64,000 bases of DNA, from NCBI RefSeq assembly GCF_000583875.1, contig NZ_CP006571.1, positions 1 to 64,000 of the forward strand, in the 5' to 3' direction. The notes under the pieces were generated by a model. The model made no database searches, was not told the origin of the DNA, and worked only from the letters and a program-made list of their open reading frames with translations. The position numbers and the translations under genes are program-made. This stretch comes from Chlamydia avium 10DC88. Its GTDB lineage: Bacteria; Chlamydiota; Chlamydiia; Chlamydiales; Chlamydiaceae. This document shows positions 31,549 through 41,766 of this stretch, in pieces (positions within the stretch are counted from its first letter, which is position 1; every line of letters begins with the position of its first letter).

Positions 31549-31869
31549 ATGGAGCCTTACGCAATAATTCAAACAGGGAGCAAGCAATATCAAGTGCGTC
31601 AAGGAGATGTGATTGACGTCGAGCTTTTGGATGGGATCTCTGAAGGAGGAGAAATTGTTTTTGAACAGGTGTTATTCACTTTTGATGGATCTAAAGCTTC
31701 TCTAGGAACTCCAACAGTGAGTAGGGCTCTAGTAAAGGGAGAGCTATTATCCCGAATTCGCGGAGAGAAAGTTATTGCTTATAAGTACAAGCGTAGAAAA
31801 AATTATCATCGTAAGATTGGTCATCGCCAGAACTATCTTAGAGTGAGAATTAATAGTTTAGTGATGTAA
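31549..31869 (+). CDS. rplU: 50S ribosomal protein L21
   Basis: Product of 106 residues starting MEPYAIIQTGSKQYQV and ending with the L21 motif KRRKNYHRKIGHRQNYLRV. An in-frame ATG exists at 31531. The start at 31549 is preferred because AAGGGAAGA lies just upstream and the family begins there. First gene of the rplU-rpmA-obgE group. Confidence 0.96.
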   Translation: MEPYAIIQTGSKQYQVRQGDVIDVELLDGISEGGEIVFEQVLFTFDGSKASLGTPTVSRALVKGELLSRIRGEKVIAYKYKRRKNYHRKIGHRQNYLRVRINSLVM

Positions 31870-31905
31870 CTCATCTAGTTAGTAGAAAACTAAAGGAATT
31901 TTGAA

Positions 31906-32154
31906 ATGGCACATAAGAAAGGTCAGGGAGCAAGCCGTAACGGTCGTGATTCTGAGTCAAAGCGTCTAGGAATGAAAGTTGGTGCTGGACAAAGAGTTTC
32001 TACAGGCAGTATCCTCGTAAGACAAAGGGGAACAAAATGGCATCCTGCTAAGAATGTAGGTAGAGGAAGTGATGATACCCTGTTTGCTTTAGTTGATGGT
32101 ATTGTTTCTACTAGAAAGACAAATCGAACTTATATTTCTGTTTTACCAGAATAA
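31906..32154 (+). CDS. rpmA: 50S ribosomal protein L27
   Basis: Product of 82 residues beginning [20 protein letters not shown], with the L27 core [28 protein letters not shown] split across its centre. The N-terminus reaches the peptidyl-transferase centre in the ribosome. There is no extra N-terminal extension of the type cleaved in Firmicutes. It lies 36 bp after rplU. Confidence 0.97.
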   Translation: MAHKKGQGASRNGRDSESKRLGMKVGAGQRVSTGSILVRQRGTKWHPAKNVGRGSDDTLFALVDGIVSTRKTNRTYISVLPE

Positions 32155-32253
32155 CAAGTTTAAAAATACTGACAGCTCTGTTTTAAAAAGCTCTATTTTT
32201 GCTCACGCATGATGGGGCTTTGTCATTTTGTTGCAGTGCAGGAGACCTACGCT

Positions 32254-33258
32254 ATGTTTGTAGATCAGATTACTTTAGAATTGCGTGCAGGCAAGGGTGG
32301 CAACGGTGTCGTAGCTTGGAGAAAGGAAAAATATTTACCCAAAGGCGGCCCCTACGGAGGCAATGGCGGTGTCGGAGGCTCCATTGTAATTGAGTCTGCA
32401 ACAAATGTTTACTCCTTTGAATCCTATAGGAATTTACGTTTTTTACAAGCTGAAGACGGGCAGTCAGGAGCAACAAATAACCGTTCAGGGAGAAATGGTA
32501 AGGATTTGGTTCTTACAGTTCCTGAAGGAACCCTACTGCGTGATCTAGAAACTCGTGAAGTTCTACACGACTTCACTCAACACGGTGATCGCCTAGTAAT
32601 TTGCCGTGGAGGTAGGGGAGGAAAGGGAAATACCTTTTTTAAAACCTCTACCAATCGTGCTCCTACCAAAGCAACTCCTGGAAAACCCGGAGAGATACGA
32701 CGGGTAGAACTAGAACTAAAATTAATCGCAGATATTGGATTAGTAGGATTTCCTAATGCTGGAAAATCAACCCTATTCAATACACTAACTTCTGCAGAAG
32801 TTAAGGTGGGGGCTTATCCTTTTACGACTCTCCACCCCGTGCTAGGCCTAGTTCCTCGTCAGGAGAAGTACCATAAGCCTTGGATCCTTGCAGATATTCC
32901 AGGAATTATTGAAGGGGCACATATAAATCGGGGGTTAGGATTAGATTTTCTTAAACACATAGAAAGAACGCGAGTTCTATTGTTTGTAATTGACGTTTCT
33001 TGTCGAGAGCGTTCCTCCCCCGAGAAGGATCTACGCATTCTTATGAATGAATTAATTCATTACCGCTCGGATCTTGTTGAGAAGGGAAGAATCATTGCTT
33101 TAAATAAAATTGATGATCTCCTTCCTGAAGAACAACAAGAACAATTAGAGAAATTTCAAAGATTATTCCCCGAAGAGACTTTTGTTATGGTTTCTGGACT
33201 TTCTGGAGAGGGAGTGCACTTATTACATAGCCTTTTTGCAAAAAGACTTATTGTATAA
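32254..33258 (+). CDS. obgE: GTPase ObgE/CgtA
   Basis: Ribosome-associated GTPase of large-subunit assembly. The glycine-rich Obg fold starts at [16 protein letters not shown]. The G domain has GFPNAGKST (G1), a Thr-rich switch (YPFTTLHP), DIPG (G3) and NKID (G4), for 334 residues in all. A longer frame opens at 32209, but ATG 32254 follows GGAGACC and matches the family start. The last 103 bp overlap the convergent transporter gene. Confidence 0.95.
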   Translation: MFVDQITLELRAGKGGNGVVAWRKEKYLPKGGPYGGNGGVGGSIVIESATNVYSFESYRNLRFLQAEDGQSGATNNRSGRNGKDLVLTVPEGTLLRDLETREVLHDFTQHGDRLVICRGGRGGKGNTFFKTSTNRAPTKATPGKPGEIRRVELELKLIADIGLVGFPNAGKSTLFNTLTSAEVKVGAYPFTTLHPVLGLVPRQEKYHKPWILADIPGIIEGAHINRGLGLDFLKHIERTRVLLFVIDVSCRERSSPEKDLRILMNELIHYRSDLVEKGRIIALNKIDDLLPEEQQEQLEKFQRLFPEETFVMVSGLSGEGVHLLHSLFAKRLIV

Positions 33259-34037
33259 GCCAAACCCATTACAAGAGTAATTGTTGCTCCTACTGGGAAA
33301 TCTAGAATATAAGCTAAAAAGATTCCAGAATAGGAACAGACAACGTTAAGTATGGTAGAAATGAGCATAATATGCGTCATTTTATATGAGAACCTGCACG
33401 CTATAGATATCGGTAATACCAGCATGCTTAGCATTAAAATGACTCCCATAATATAAACTAGCATGACGATAGTAATTGCTATGAGAACGAGTAGGAGAAA
33501 GTACCATGTCTGCACGGAATGACGACTAAGTGTCATGTATTTCTCGTCAAAACAAAGCGCAAGGAAACGTGTATGACAAATTGCGGCTGTGGTCAAAACA
33601 AGGACATCTAAGATCCCTAAACTATAGAGATCACGGGTAGTTACCCAAAGAATATTTCCAAACAAGAAGTTTACTAACTCTGTATTATAGGTAGGGAGTT
33701 GAGCAATAAATATAATACCTACAGCCATACCTACAGACCAGATCATGGAAATGAGAGCATCTTCGCGTTCTCTATATTTAAGATGGATCTTCCCAATACA
33801 TATAGCAAGGACAATAGCTCCTAATACAGCCCCATAGATTGGAGAAAAGGATAGATTACATTTATACTGGATCCATAAGGTAAATCCGATTCCTCCGAGG
33901 ATAGAATGTGAAATACTCCCGCTGATGGAAACAATACGTTTTGCAACAATGTAAGTTCCAACAACTCCTCCTACAATAGAAGCTTCTAAGGCTGCAAGTA
34001 GAGCAGGGAAAAGTAGAGCAGGGAAAAAACTAATCAT
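33156..34037 (-). CDS. Zn/Mn-type ABC transporter permease (CT417 homologue)
   Basis: Product of 293 residues with about eight membrane helices, of the ZnuB/TroC (ABC-3) family. The N-terminal [22 protein letters not shown] and [14 protein letters not shown] segments are typical. The C-terminus (about 35 residues, Ser/Pro/Thr-rich) runs antisense into obgE for 103 bp and may be unimportant. It overlaps the ATPase gene by 4 bp. Confidence 0.9.
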   Translation of the reverse strand: MISFFPALLFPALLAALEASIVGGVVGTYIVAKRIVSISGSISHSILGGIGFTLWIQYKCNLSFSPIYGAVLGAIVLAICIGKIHLKYREREDALISMIWSVGMAVGIIFIAQLPTYNTELVNFLFGNILWVTTRDLYSLGILDVLVLTTAAICHTRFLALCFDEKYMTLSRHSVQTWYFLLLVLIAITIVMLVYIMGVILMLSMLVLPISIACRFSYKMTHIMLISTILNVVCSYSGIFLAYILDFPVGATITLVMGLAYTISLFAKRLCNKCTPSPESPETITKVSSGNNL

Positions 34038-34753
34038 ATGTCTGCCTTATTTTTAAAAGAATGACAACAAAACTCTTGGGAGATATTTGGAGTATTTGTC
34101 AGGGTAGTTAGTGTGCGATTCATATAAAATACTTTATTGAAATGACTTGTCGTATGATGCAGATCATGAGTAATCATAAGAATAGTACATGAAGAGTTCA
34201 GTTTCTGGAGGATCTGAAGAATACGCTGTTGATTTTCTGGATCAATATTTGCTGTGGGTTCATCAAGAATCAATAGTTGGGGGTGGGAAGCAAGAGCTCG
34301 TGCAAGTAAAACACGTTGGATTTGTCCTCCCGATAAGTGGGAGAAACATCGATCCTTATGTGATAGAAGACCTACGGTTTCTAAAGCAGATTCAGCAGCT
34401 TGAAGATCCAATTTGGAGTATTTCCCATACCAGGGAAGGAAAGAAAGTCTTCCTAATAAGACAACATCTATAACAGAAATTGGGAAATCAAAATCGTAAG
34501 AAAAATGCTGGGGGACCCAACCAATAATCAGGTCTTTAGAATGGGATGTATTAGGAAAGATTTCTAAAGTACCCTTAGTCGGAGTGAATAATTTTAGCAT
34601 AAGCAAAGCTAGTGTTGTCTTTCCCCCTCCATTGGGACCGATGATGCCAATAAAGTCTCTTTCATGGATAGTAAAAGAAACATTATCAATGATCCATGAA
34701 CTTTTGGGTTCATAGCGAAAAGAGAGTTCTTTAACACGCATTTGTATTGTCAT
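34034..34753 (-). CDS. Zn/Mn-type ABC transporter ATPase (CT416 homologue)
   Basis: Cytoplasmic energy-coupling subunit of 239 residues. It has Walker [10 protein letters not shown] (about residues 40-48), a Q-loop (GWVPQ), the signature LSGGQ and Walker [10 protein letters not shown], followed by the His switch (MITHDLHH). Start and stop overlap neighbours by 4 bp, so binding protein, ATPase and permease are one translationally coupled operon. Confidence 0.94.
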   Translation of the reverse strand: MTIQMRVKELSFRYEPKSSWIIDNVSFTIHERDFIGIIGPNGGGKTTLALLMLKLFTPTKGTLEIFPNTSHSKDLIIGWVPQHFSYDFDFPISVIDVVLLGRLSFLPWYGKYSKLDLQAAESALETVGLLSHKDRCFSHLSGGQIQRVLLARALASHPQLLILDEPTANIDPENQQRILQILQKLNSSCTILMITHDLHHTTSHFNKVFYMNRTLTTLTNTPNISQEFCCHSFKNKADI

Positions 34754-35586
34754 AGATTTGTAAATGTTATCGCTATGGTTTTAAGGTTATTTATTACATT
34801 TTCTTCATAGGGATCAATCAAGATTCTATTCACTTTGAAACGTTCGGCAAGTAATGCGCTGCTACGCTTCTCCCCATGACGTAGAAGAATGATAGATGAA
34901 ATGCCGTATTGGCGGATATTTTGGGCAGCCCTGACTATATCTTTTGGCGAGGGTTCAGTATGAGGGTTTTTTCCCAAGACATGTTGGAAAAAGTTATAAT
35001 CGCGGCAGAAGTATGCAAAGGCTCCGTGGGTGACTAGTATATGCCGTTGCTTTGCTTGTAGGGTAATTTGTTGAATTTCTTCGTCTAGAGTTGTAAGAGC
35101 TGCTAGTAATTTGTCCCCATTACTTCGATACAGAGCCGCGTGATCGGGGAAGTGTGTACTCAAGGCTTGGACAATAGTAGTTACTTGAACTTTAAGATTT
35201 TTAGGGCTAAGCCAGGTATGTGTGTCAAAACTTTGGAAGTTATGAGAGCATCCTGTATAGCTGGGGATAACTTGAATTCCCTGTGTCAAATCAACTTGAG
35301 GACAGGAAAGATTGACAGCACAAGCTTTTTCAAAAGTTTCTCCCATGCGAAACCAAAGTTGTGCTTGTAGTAATTTTTCCATATGACGTGGTGGAGGTTC
35401 ATAGGTATGAGGGTCGTGGTTATTCGTGACTATGGAGAAAACATCACAAGTATCTTCAGCAATTTGTTCTACTAGAAACTTATAGGGAGCAATGCTAACA
35501 AGGACGGAGTGTTTTATTTCTGCGTTTCCCTGTAGTAATGCAGGAGAACATAAAAATAAGAATAAGGTAAGGAATAGTTTACACAT
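34750..35586 (-). CDS. Zn/Mn-type periplasmic metal-binding protein (CT415 homologue)
   Basis: Cluster A-I (ZnuA/TroA) substrate-binding protein of 278 residues with signal peptide (cut near residue 20). Candidate metal ligands are seen in HDPHTYEP, in DTHTWLSP and in VTHGAFAYF. The His-rich charged loop of ZnuA is short here, so Mn or Zn cannot be chosen from sequence. First gene of the three-gene operon. Confidence 0.92.
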   Translation of the reverse strand: MCKLFLTLFLFLCSPALLQGNAEIKHSVLVSIAPYKFLVEQIAEDTCDVFSIVTNNHDPHTYEPPPRHMEKLLQAQLWFRMGETFEKACAVNLSCPQVDLTQGIQVIPSYTGCSHNFQSFDTHTWLSPKNLKVQVTTIVQALSTHFPDHAALYRSNGDKLLAALTTLDEEIQQITLQAKQRHILVTHGAFAYFCRDYNFFQHVLGKNPHTEPSPKDIVRAAQNIRQYGISSIILLRHGEKRSSALLAERFKVNRILIDPYEENVINNLKTIAITFTNL

Positions 35587-35767
35587 AAATTAGGTGGATT
35601 TTATGAAGAGTAGTATTATCTTATTGACTGATAATTTTTATAAAGAGTGAATTCAAACTCTCATTCAATATTTATGTAAAAAATTCATCTATTGAGACGA
35701 ATCTTGATAAAAATGGAGATATTCAGATATCTTCTGGTCAGGCTTTTTTTTTGCAAATAGCTGATAA

Positions 35768-35854
35768 GGAGAGATGTCCGAGAGGCTTAAGGAGCACGCT
35801 TGGAAAGCGTGTGTGCGTTAACGCGTACCGTGGGTTCGAATCCCACTCTCTCCG
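35768..35854 (+). tRNA. tRNA-Ser (anticodon GGA)
   Basis: 87-nt type II tRNA with a long variable arm. The acceptor GGAGAGA pairs with TCTCTCC. The anticodon loop TTGGAAA lies between CACGC and GCGTG, and the T arm contains GGTTCGAATCC. The discriminator is G and CCA is not encoded. Confidence 0.95.
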
Positions 35855-36244
35855 GTTGTTTCTTTATTCCCTAGTCTACTTTTCGATATATTTTCTCATT
35901 TCTTCCACTAAGACTCCTCTAAGTCATTTTAATGTTTAATTATTTTTATGGTTTTTGTCTGAGGAGTTTTAACTCGCATTTAAAAAAATATAATTAAATA
36001 TTTAGTTTGTTTTTGCTGCATGCGGGAGATAATCAGTCGATGTGATTAAGTTCCCGCTAATCTTGCGCAAAAATCTAAATTCATTAACAAACAAGAACTA
36101 TGATATGGACAGTGTAATAGTTTATCTGTCTTGTATTTGAAATAACATGCTATTGAACTTAGATGCGAATGAGCAATCTACTGTTTTGAACAGCCTATAG
36201 AGAGGGAAATATTTTAAGTTTATAAATATTTTCCTCTTTATGTG
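35855..36244. other. Gap between tRNA-Ser and pmpB with an A/T-rich inverted repeat
   Basis: 390 bp without a gene. Near the pmpB end lies a stem of about 14 bp (AGAGGGAAATATTT at 36201-36214 with its complement ending at 36237). It could end pmpB transcription, although no T tract follows on the minus strand. Nothing else is recognised. Confidence 0.5.
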
Positions 36245-39200
36245 CTAGAATATCATGCGTGCACCGCAGTTTACTAATTGTACAAGAGAAGAAATCCCTG
36301 CATCTATGGTGTAATTCCCATAAAAAATCCAGTAGGGATTGCAGTAAAGTTGGGTACTGTATTCCCCTCGCACTAGGTTACGTGAGGGAATAACTCCTGT
36401 AACAATATTTGTAGCTCCTGAAGAAAGAACTTTATAACGGCAAATAGGTTTATTCCTATAAATAACAGGGAAATAGGCAAAAGAGCATTTGTTATACATA
36501 AGAATATTATAGTGAAGCATGGCGCCTTCAAAGGCCAACCCTAGTGGAGTCGCAAGATTTCTATAGGCTGCAGAATCGAATTCTCTAGGGTCATAGTCAA
36601 GTTCTGTGAATTGTTTTTGGCGCACTCCTGTGTATTCTACTTCTGAGTAGAAAGAGCATCGAAATGTTGAGTTTTTAGAAGGTTCACGTAAGTCTAGAGA
36701 CACACGTAAATCAAATAACCAGCCTAAATCTTCCCAATTTCCTATATTACGTTCATGAATCGAAGGGTAATAGGTTGTCGTATCGTGTTTCATGTATCCA
36801 TAGGTTGCGACTCCCTGGAATAATACAGGACGTAGCGCACGTGAATGTCTGTAGGGCAGGAAGAAGGATTTGCCTGTATATAAAGTTGCTTGGAATGAGT
36901 GATCTGATCCTTTATGTCTGTAGTTATCTATACTTTTTTCAGATTTTGAATGTCCGAAGACTTGACTAAATGCAGCTCCTAAGATGAAGTCAGGATGAGG
37001 TTTAGCGTCTATTGCTATAGAGTAGCCGCGGGCATGATAAGTAAAGTCTCGCCCATTAGCATTAGAATCATTTTGGAGGAATGCACCGATTCCTGATAAC
37101 CAGAGATTATTATATGCTGCGTCATCAAAACGTGCGTTGTTCAGCATGTTGTTGACGACACCTTGCTTGACAGAAATCAAAGAATTTTGTGAGCCTAATA
37201 TGGAATTGAGGTAGAAGTAATTATCTCGAGGAATATATACCCAGCGACGGTATTCTTGAAATTTCCATGTTGCTTCAATTTTCCCGTTATTATCGGTAGG
37301 GTTTAGAGTCCATGTTCCAATATATCCTTTTGCAGGTTGGGTATCTCCTGCAAGTGTAAGATTAGGAGAAATCTCTACTTTGCTAGTATCTTCAGGGAGA
37401 TTCAATAATACAATTTCTTGATCTTTCCCTAAGGAGGGGTTTTGGTAGAAAACCCCTTCAGGATCAATGAGAGTCAGTGTCCCTGTAAGATAGATTTTAT
37501 CTTCAGTATCAACATCATTAACATCTTGAGAGGTGGCCGATTTAATAGAAGGAAGTTGAGTATTTGCTGATAGGGAAGATGGTGTAACTGTTGGTGCAGT
37601 GTAATTACCAATTTTTAATGTAGGAGCGGACATTGTACCGTTTTCTGACATCATGCCACTACAGTCAATAGTCAGATTATTGATGGAGATTCCTCCTTTG
37701 GTTTCTGATTGGGGTTTTTGTGTGGCGAGTACAGATCCTGGCCCCATCACGAGAGACCCTGATTTTTGATTAAAAGAAATTACATTAAGCTCTGCATTCT
37801 TTCCTAAAACTAGGGTTCCATTATGTAACACAGCTCTTTGTGGAATAAAGGAGCGATTTGTATGTAGCTCCCCAGAAAAGAGCACCGTTCCCGTATATTG
37901 TTGATTTGATTGTCCATTTTCAGACTTATTAATGTCTAGAGTGGTGTAACTATTATTTGTGTTTACTGTACTTATATTAACTGCATCATAGAAATTAATA
38001 GACTGGTTTTGTGCAGCAGATAGAGTCAGTTGTACTTTCCCAGCGATACTACAAAAGGATGGGGTGGTGCTTTGTTGTTCCTCTGTTGAGTTTGCTACAC
38101 AAGCATTGTTTTTGAAAGTGATGCTTCCTCCTAGGGCCTTGAGGTTTAAAATAGCATCTGTATTACTATCACTTGGCTCTCCAAAAATTGCTGCCCCTAA
38201 ATTGGTCACTGCTGCTTTGCCACCAGAAGTTGAGGTGGGTGTCTGAGCTAGTTGTACTTGGTTCCCAACGAAAAGGACAGAAGAATTTGCATTAATATCT
38301 GCTTGTTTAGTGAAATATATAGCACTTCCATCGTTGGCAGAGGTATTATTTTCGAATCGCATACCGCCGTTAGAAGTTAAAGTTGTGGCGTAGACAGCTC
38401 CACGATTTTTAGCGATATTCCCTTCGAACATACATGACGAGGAAGCATCTAATGTAATCGTTCCTGTGCTACCATTATTACCACTTGTAGCTGACATACA
38501 AGCAATGGCAGATCCAATGTCAGCAGAGTTATTTGTGAAGGTTAATGCTTGATTGGTAAATGTGATACTTGTAGTAGCAGCAATAGCTCCCCCGAGAGTT
38601 TCTTTTGTTGTAGTAGAATCAGATTCTTCTTCAGCTGCTTGAGTTGCTTCAGTTGCTGGTGTGCAAAGGGCTGAGTTATTGGAAAAACTTACATTTGAAC
38701 AATTTTGAATAGTTACTGTAGGTGCATAAATAGCCCCTCCAGCGATTTGACCTGTAGTAGTTGAATTTTTAGTTGCAGCACTGTTTCCCGTAAAATTAAC
38801 ACCAGTTAAGTTTTGTAATGTGAGGGAGGTTTTTGCATAGATCGCTCCTCCTTGCACATTAGGGTCAGTGGTTCCGGAAGTTGATGAAATTCCATTTATA
38901 TTATAGGCAGTATTTCCTGAAAATATACAGCCGTTCTGAATATTAGATAATGTTATAGTTTCCCCATAAATAGCGCCGCCAGTGATTTCTGATGGTGAGG
39001 GAGAAGAGGAACCATCCGTTGTTGTTGTTGTAGCATATGTCTCAGTTTTATTATTGCTGAAAGTAATTCCCTGAGGCAACTGATTTAAAGTTAGGTTCTT
39101 GGCGTATATAGCACCGCCAGAATGTTTAGCTTGGTTTCCTGACAGGGTCGTTGTACCAACATCTTCTAGAGTCAGAGAGTCTGTAAAATACAGACCTCCT

Positions 39201-41584
39201 CCTTTTTGAGCGGAGTTCCCAGAAATATCTATAATATTAATGCTAGAAAGTTTTCCTTGTTTTCCATAAACCCCGCCACCACTTTCCTGAGCGGAGTTAT
39301 TGGTAATGCTGGTACTAATCACATAATTAACGTTAAAATCTACATCTGTTGTGACATCAGTAGCAGCTGTTTGTGCGATATATTTGTTATTTGAAATAAC
39401 TCCAGAATTGCTTGCTACCCCACTAGATACGGAAGCTACAGAAGGACTTGCCGCCGTACTGTTGATTATCTGTGTACAGAGGCCTCCACCATTTTTTTGT
39501 GCAGAATTTTGATCTATTGTAATGGATTCGAGATTTGTTAAGCTTGCTTTTGTAGTATAAATACCTCCGCCATTTTCTTGAGCTGTATTTGATGTAATGG
39601 CTATTTTCCCAAGTACAGGTAAAACTGTAGGAGTATCATCAGACTCTGCACTTGTTGTATTATTAAACGTGATTGTTAAATTAGCAGGGATACTTGCTCC
39701 TCCGCCATTTTTTGCACTATTACTATCGAGTAAGAAATTAGTAAGCCCTGAAAGTGTTAAAGATTTGCTAGCTGCTAAACAAATACCTCCACCATCTTCC
39801 GTAGCCTGGTTTCCTTGAATCAGGGTTTGTCCGGTAAGGTTGGTGAAACTCACATCGCTTTCGCAATATATTCCGCCTCCTGATTTTTTGGAGATATTTT
39901 TAGTTACTTGTAATCGGTGAGAGTCTGAGCATGTGTATGTCCCCTTAACATAGATACCACCTCCACAATCCGTAGCTTGGTTGCTAGCAAAATCGAGACT
40001 AGAGGTGATATTAGACGTTGTAAAGTTTTGATCAACATATAGTCCTCCACCTTTCCCTAGTGTAGCAGTGGATGCACTAGTATCTTGTTGTGTACTTACT
40101 GCACTTTGTCTATATGCTGATGCAGGGGATGACGTTGTAGTAGATGCAGAGGAAGTAATAGAAAAATCACCTGCCTTATTGGCTCCGAAGCTAACTTTTT
40201 CCAAGTTAGAGAGTGTAACACTTCCTAAGCAGTAAATTCCTCCTCCTCCAGTTTTTCCTGTATTTCCATTAAATTGTATTAGAGTATCTGATGAACTTAT
40301 AGTGAGGTTTTCTTTGGAGTAAATAGCTCCTCCCTGTTGATCACAGGAGTTACTTTGAAATTTTAGAGTAGAGATATTGGTAAAATTTACAGATTTTCCA
40401 CTATAGATAGCTCCTCCACATCCTGTAGCTGTATTTAGGATAAACGTAGTGTCTCCTGTTCCCTGTGAGATACTTATCTTATCAGAACTAAATAGTGCTC
40501 CTCCTGATCCCTTAATGACCGTAGTAGCCTCATCTGTTGAAACCACAGTAGAAACTGGAGTTGCAGACGACTTTGTTATAGAAGATGTTGATGTGGATTG
40601 TACTTGGGTGCTTTGTGAGGTGCTTGCTTGAGAATTATTAATGGCTTCATCAATAACGCTAGGAAATTCCGCGATATTATTTCTGAAGTTCATATTTTGA
40701 TAGCTGCTAATTGTAATTGCCCCTGAAGCAAAGATAGCACCACCATTTCCTGCTGTTTCTGTAGTATAAGATGGTAGAGTCGAAGAACTTGTACCACTGC
40801 TAGATGAGGATGAATAGGGCAATGAGATTTTCGTAGAAGAAGATGATCCGTTTACATTACTGTCACTACTGCCATTACTGCTACTTGATGTGCTCGTAGC
40901 TGGAGTTATAGAGATCAGAGGAACAGGGACCTTAGCAGAGTTATTAGAGAAATCTATAGTATTTACAATATTGGTAATAGTTACCGTAGATGTTGTAAAT
41001 ATAGCTCCTCCAGATTGTTGGGATAGGTTGTTCTGGAAGGAGAGGTTTTTGAGACCTTCAAAAGATACAGGCCCTACGGCATATATTGCTCCCCCTTGAC
41101 CTGTCATTGTAATTTGTGAACAAGTTAATGATCCTGGATTTCCTGTACTGGTAATGAAGATAATAGGTCCACCTTTGTCATTATAAAATGCTCCTCCTCC
41201 TTTAACAGTTGTTGTTGTTGTAGAAGATTGAGTTGACGAAGAAGCTAAAGGTAGGAAAGTAAGAGCATTGGAGAGATGAACTGAGCTAATATAAGGCAAT
41301 ATAGCGTCGAAGATAGAACGATAGAGTGCTGCTGTTGTTGTTGCCGTCGTTGTTGTCGTAGTCGTCGATGACGGTAAATTAGAAAATTTTGAAAAGATGA
41401 CATCCCCAGTGATTGAATAAATAGTTCCACTGTCACTTTTAGTGACTTGCGTGAATTGACTTACTGAACTTCCTCCACTGATTCCATAATACGTTGAGTT
41501 TAATTCCTCAGAAATTGGGTCGCTAAATACTGTAGTAGAGGGGAGTAGGGCAGCAAAAACAGCTGTAGCTGATAGCCACTTCAT
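36245..41584 (-). CDS. pmpB: Polymorphic outer-membrane protein, PmpB family
   Basis: Autotransporter of 1779 residues. The signal peptide begins MKWLSATAVFAALLPSTTVF, the same start as C. trachomatis PmpB; an in-frame ATG at 41608 adds 8 residues and is less likely. The passenger has more than 20 GGA/GGG-[AILVF] motifs with many FxxN repeats, the Pmp beta-helix hallmark. Ser/Thr-rich inserts lie near residues 225-350 and 475-510. The Pmp middle domain and beta-barrel follow, ending in Phe (ARMIF). It is an adhesin-type surface protein. It is encoded 182 bp after pmpA in the same direction. Confidence 0.92.
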   Translation of the reverse strand: MKWLSATAVFAALLPSTTVFSDPISEELNSTYYGISGGSSVSQFTQVTKSDSGTIYSITGDVIFSKFSNLPSSTTTTTTTATTTAALYRSIFDAILPYISSVHLSNALTFLPLASSSTQSSTTTTTVKGGGAFYNDKGGPIIFITSTGNPGSLTCSQITMTGQGGAIYAVGPVSFEGLKNLSFQNNLSQQSGGAIFTTSTVTITNIVNTIDFSNNSAKVPVPLISITPATSTSSSSNGSSDSNVNGSSSSTKISLPYSSSSSSGTSSSTLPSYTTETAGNGGAIFASGAITISSYQNMNFRNNIAEFPSVIDEAINNSQASTSQSTQVQSTSTSSITKSSATPVSTVVSTDEATTVIKGSGGALFSSDKISISQGTGDTTFILNTATGCGGAIYSGKSVNFTNISTLKFQSNSCDQQGGAIYSKENLTISSSDTLIQFNGNTGKTGGGGIYCLGSVTLSNLEKVSFGANKAGDFSITSSASTTTSSPASAYRQSAVSTQQDTSASTATLGKGGGLYVDQNFTTSNITSSLDFASNQATDCGGGIYVKGTYTCSDSHRLQVTKNISKKSGGGIYCESDVSFTNLTGQTLIQGNQATEDGGGICLAASKSLTLSGLTNFLLDSNSAKNGGGASIPANLTITFNNTTSAESDDTPTVLPVLGKIAITSNTAQENGGGIYTTKASLTNLESITIDQNSAQKNGGGLCTQIINSTAASPSVASVSSGVASNSGVISNNKYIAQTAATDVTTDVDFNVNYVISTSITNNSAQESGGGVYGKQGKLSSINIIDISGNSAQKGGGLYFTDSLTLEDVGTTTLSGNQAKHSGGAIYAKNLTLNQLPQGITFSNNKTETYATTTTTDGSSSPSPSEITGGAIYGETITLSNIQNGCIFSGNTAYNINGISSTSGTTDPNVQGGAIYAKTSLTLQNLTGVNFTGNSAATKNSTTTGQIAGGAIYAPTVTIQNCSNVSFSNNSALCTPATEATQAAEEESDSTTTKETLGGAIAATTSITFTNQALTFTNNSADIGSAIACMSATSGNNGSTGTITLDASSSCMFEGNIAKNRGAVYATTLTSNGGMRFENNTSANDGSAIYFTKQADINANSSVLFVGNQVQLAQTPTSTSGGKAAVTNLGAAIFGEPSDSNTDAILNLKALGGSITFKNNACVANSTEEQQSTTPSFCSIAGKVQLTLSAAQNQSINFYDAVNISTVNTNNSYTTLDINKSENGQSNQQYTGTVLFSGELHTNRSFIPQRAVLHNGTLVLGKNAELNVISFNQKSGSLVMGPGSVLATQKPQSETKGGISINNLTIDCSGMMSENGTMSAPTLKIGNYTAPTVTPSSLSANTQLPSIKSATSQDVNDVDTEDKIYLTGTLTLIDPEGVFYQNPSLGKDQEIVLLNLPEDTSKVEISPNLTLAGDTQPAKGYIGTWTLNPTDNNGKIEATWKFQEYRRWVYIPRDNYFYLNSILGSQNSLISVKQGVVNNMLNNARFDDAAYNNLWLSGIGAFLQNDSNANGRDFTYHARGYSIAIDAKPHPDFILGAAFSQVFGHSKSEKSIDNYRHKGSDHSFQATLYTGKSFFLPYRHSRALRPVLFQGVATYGYMKHDTTTYYPSIHERNIGNWEDLGWLFDLRVSLDLREPSKNSTFRCSFYSEVEYTGVRQKQFTELDYDPREFDSAAYRNLATPLGLAFEGAMLHYNILMYNKCSFAYFPVIYRNKPICRYKVLSSGATNIVTGVIPSRNLVRGEYSTQLYCNPYWIFYGNYTIDAGISSLVQLVNCGARMIF

Positions 41585-41670
41585 AGAACAATAACCTATT
41601 GAGAACATTCACTGACTAGATCGTTTAGATAAATCAGAAAGGTAAATTAGGCAAGGAGAAAAGGAGGGGA

Positions 41671-41715
41671 ATATTAGGGATAGACTGCGAGGAGATTGGG
41701 GGGTATCCCTAATAT
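41671..41715. repeat. Perfect 12-bp inverted repeat between pmpA and pmpB
   Basis: ATATTAGGGATA (41671-41682) and its exact complement (41704-41715) flank a 21-base loop holding a G6 run (41698-41703). It lies about 90 bp before the pmpB start and 52 bp after the pmpA stop. It could be a terminator or attenuator between the genes, or an operator for pmpB. Confidence 0.8.
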
Positions 41716-41766
41716 TTTTGTAACGTCTCCTACATAAGAGGATGAAGATTTGTATGCAAGAAAAAG

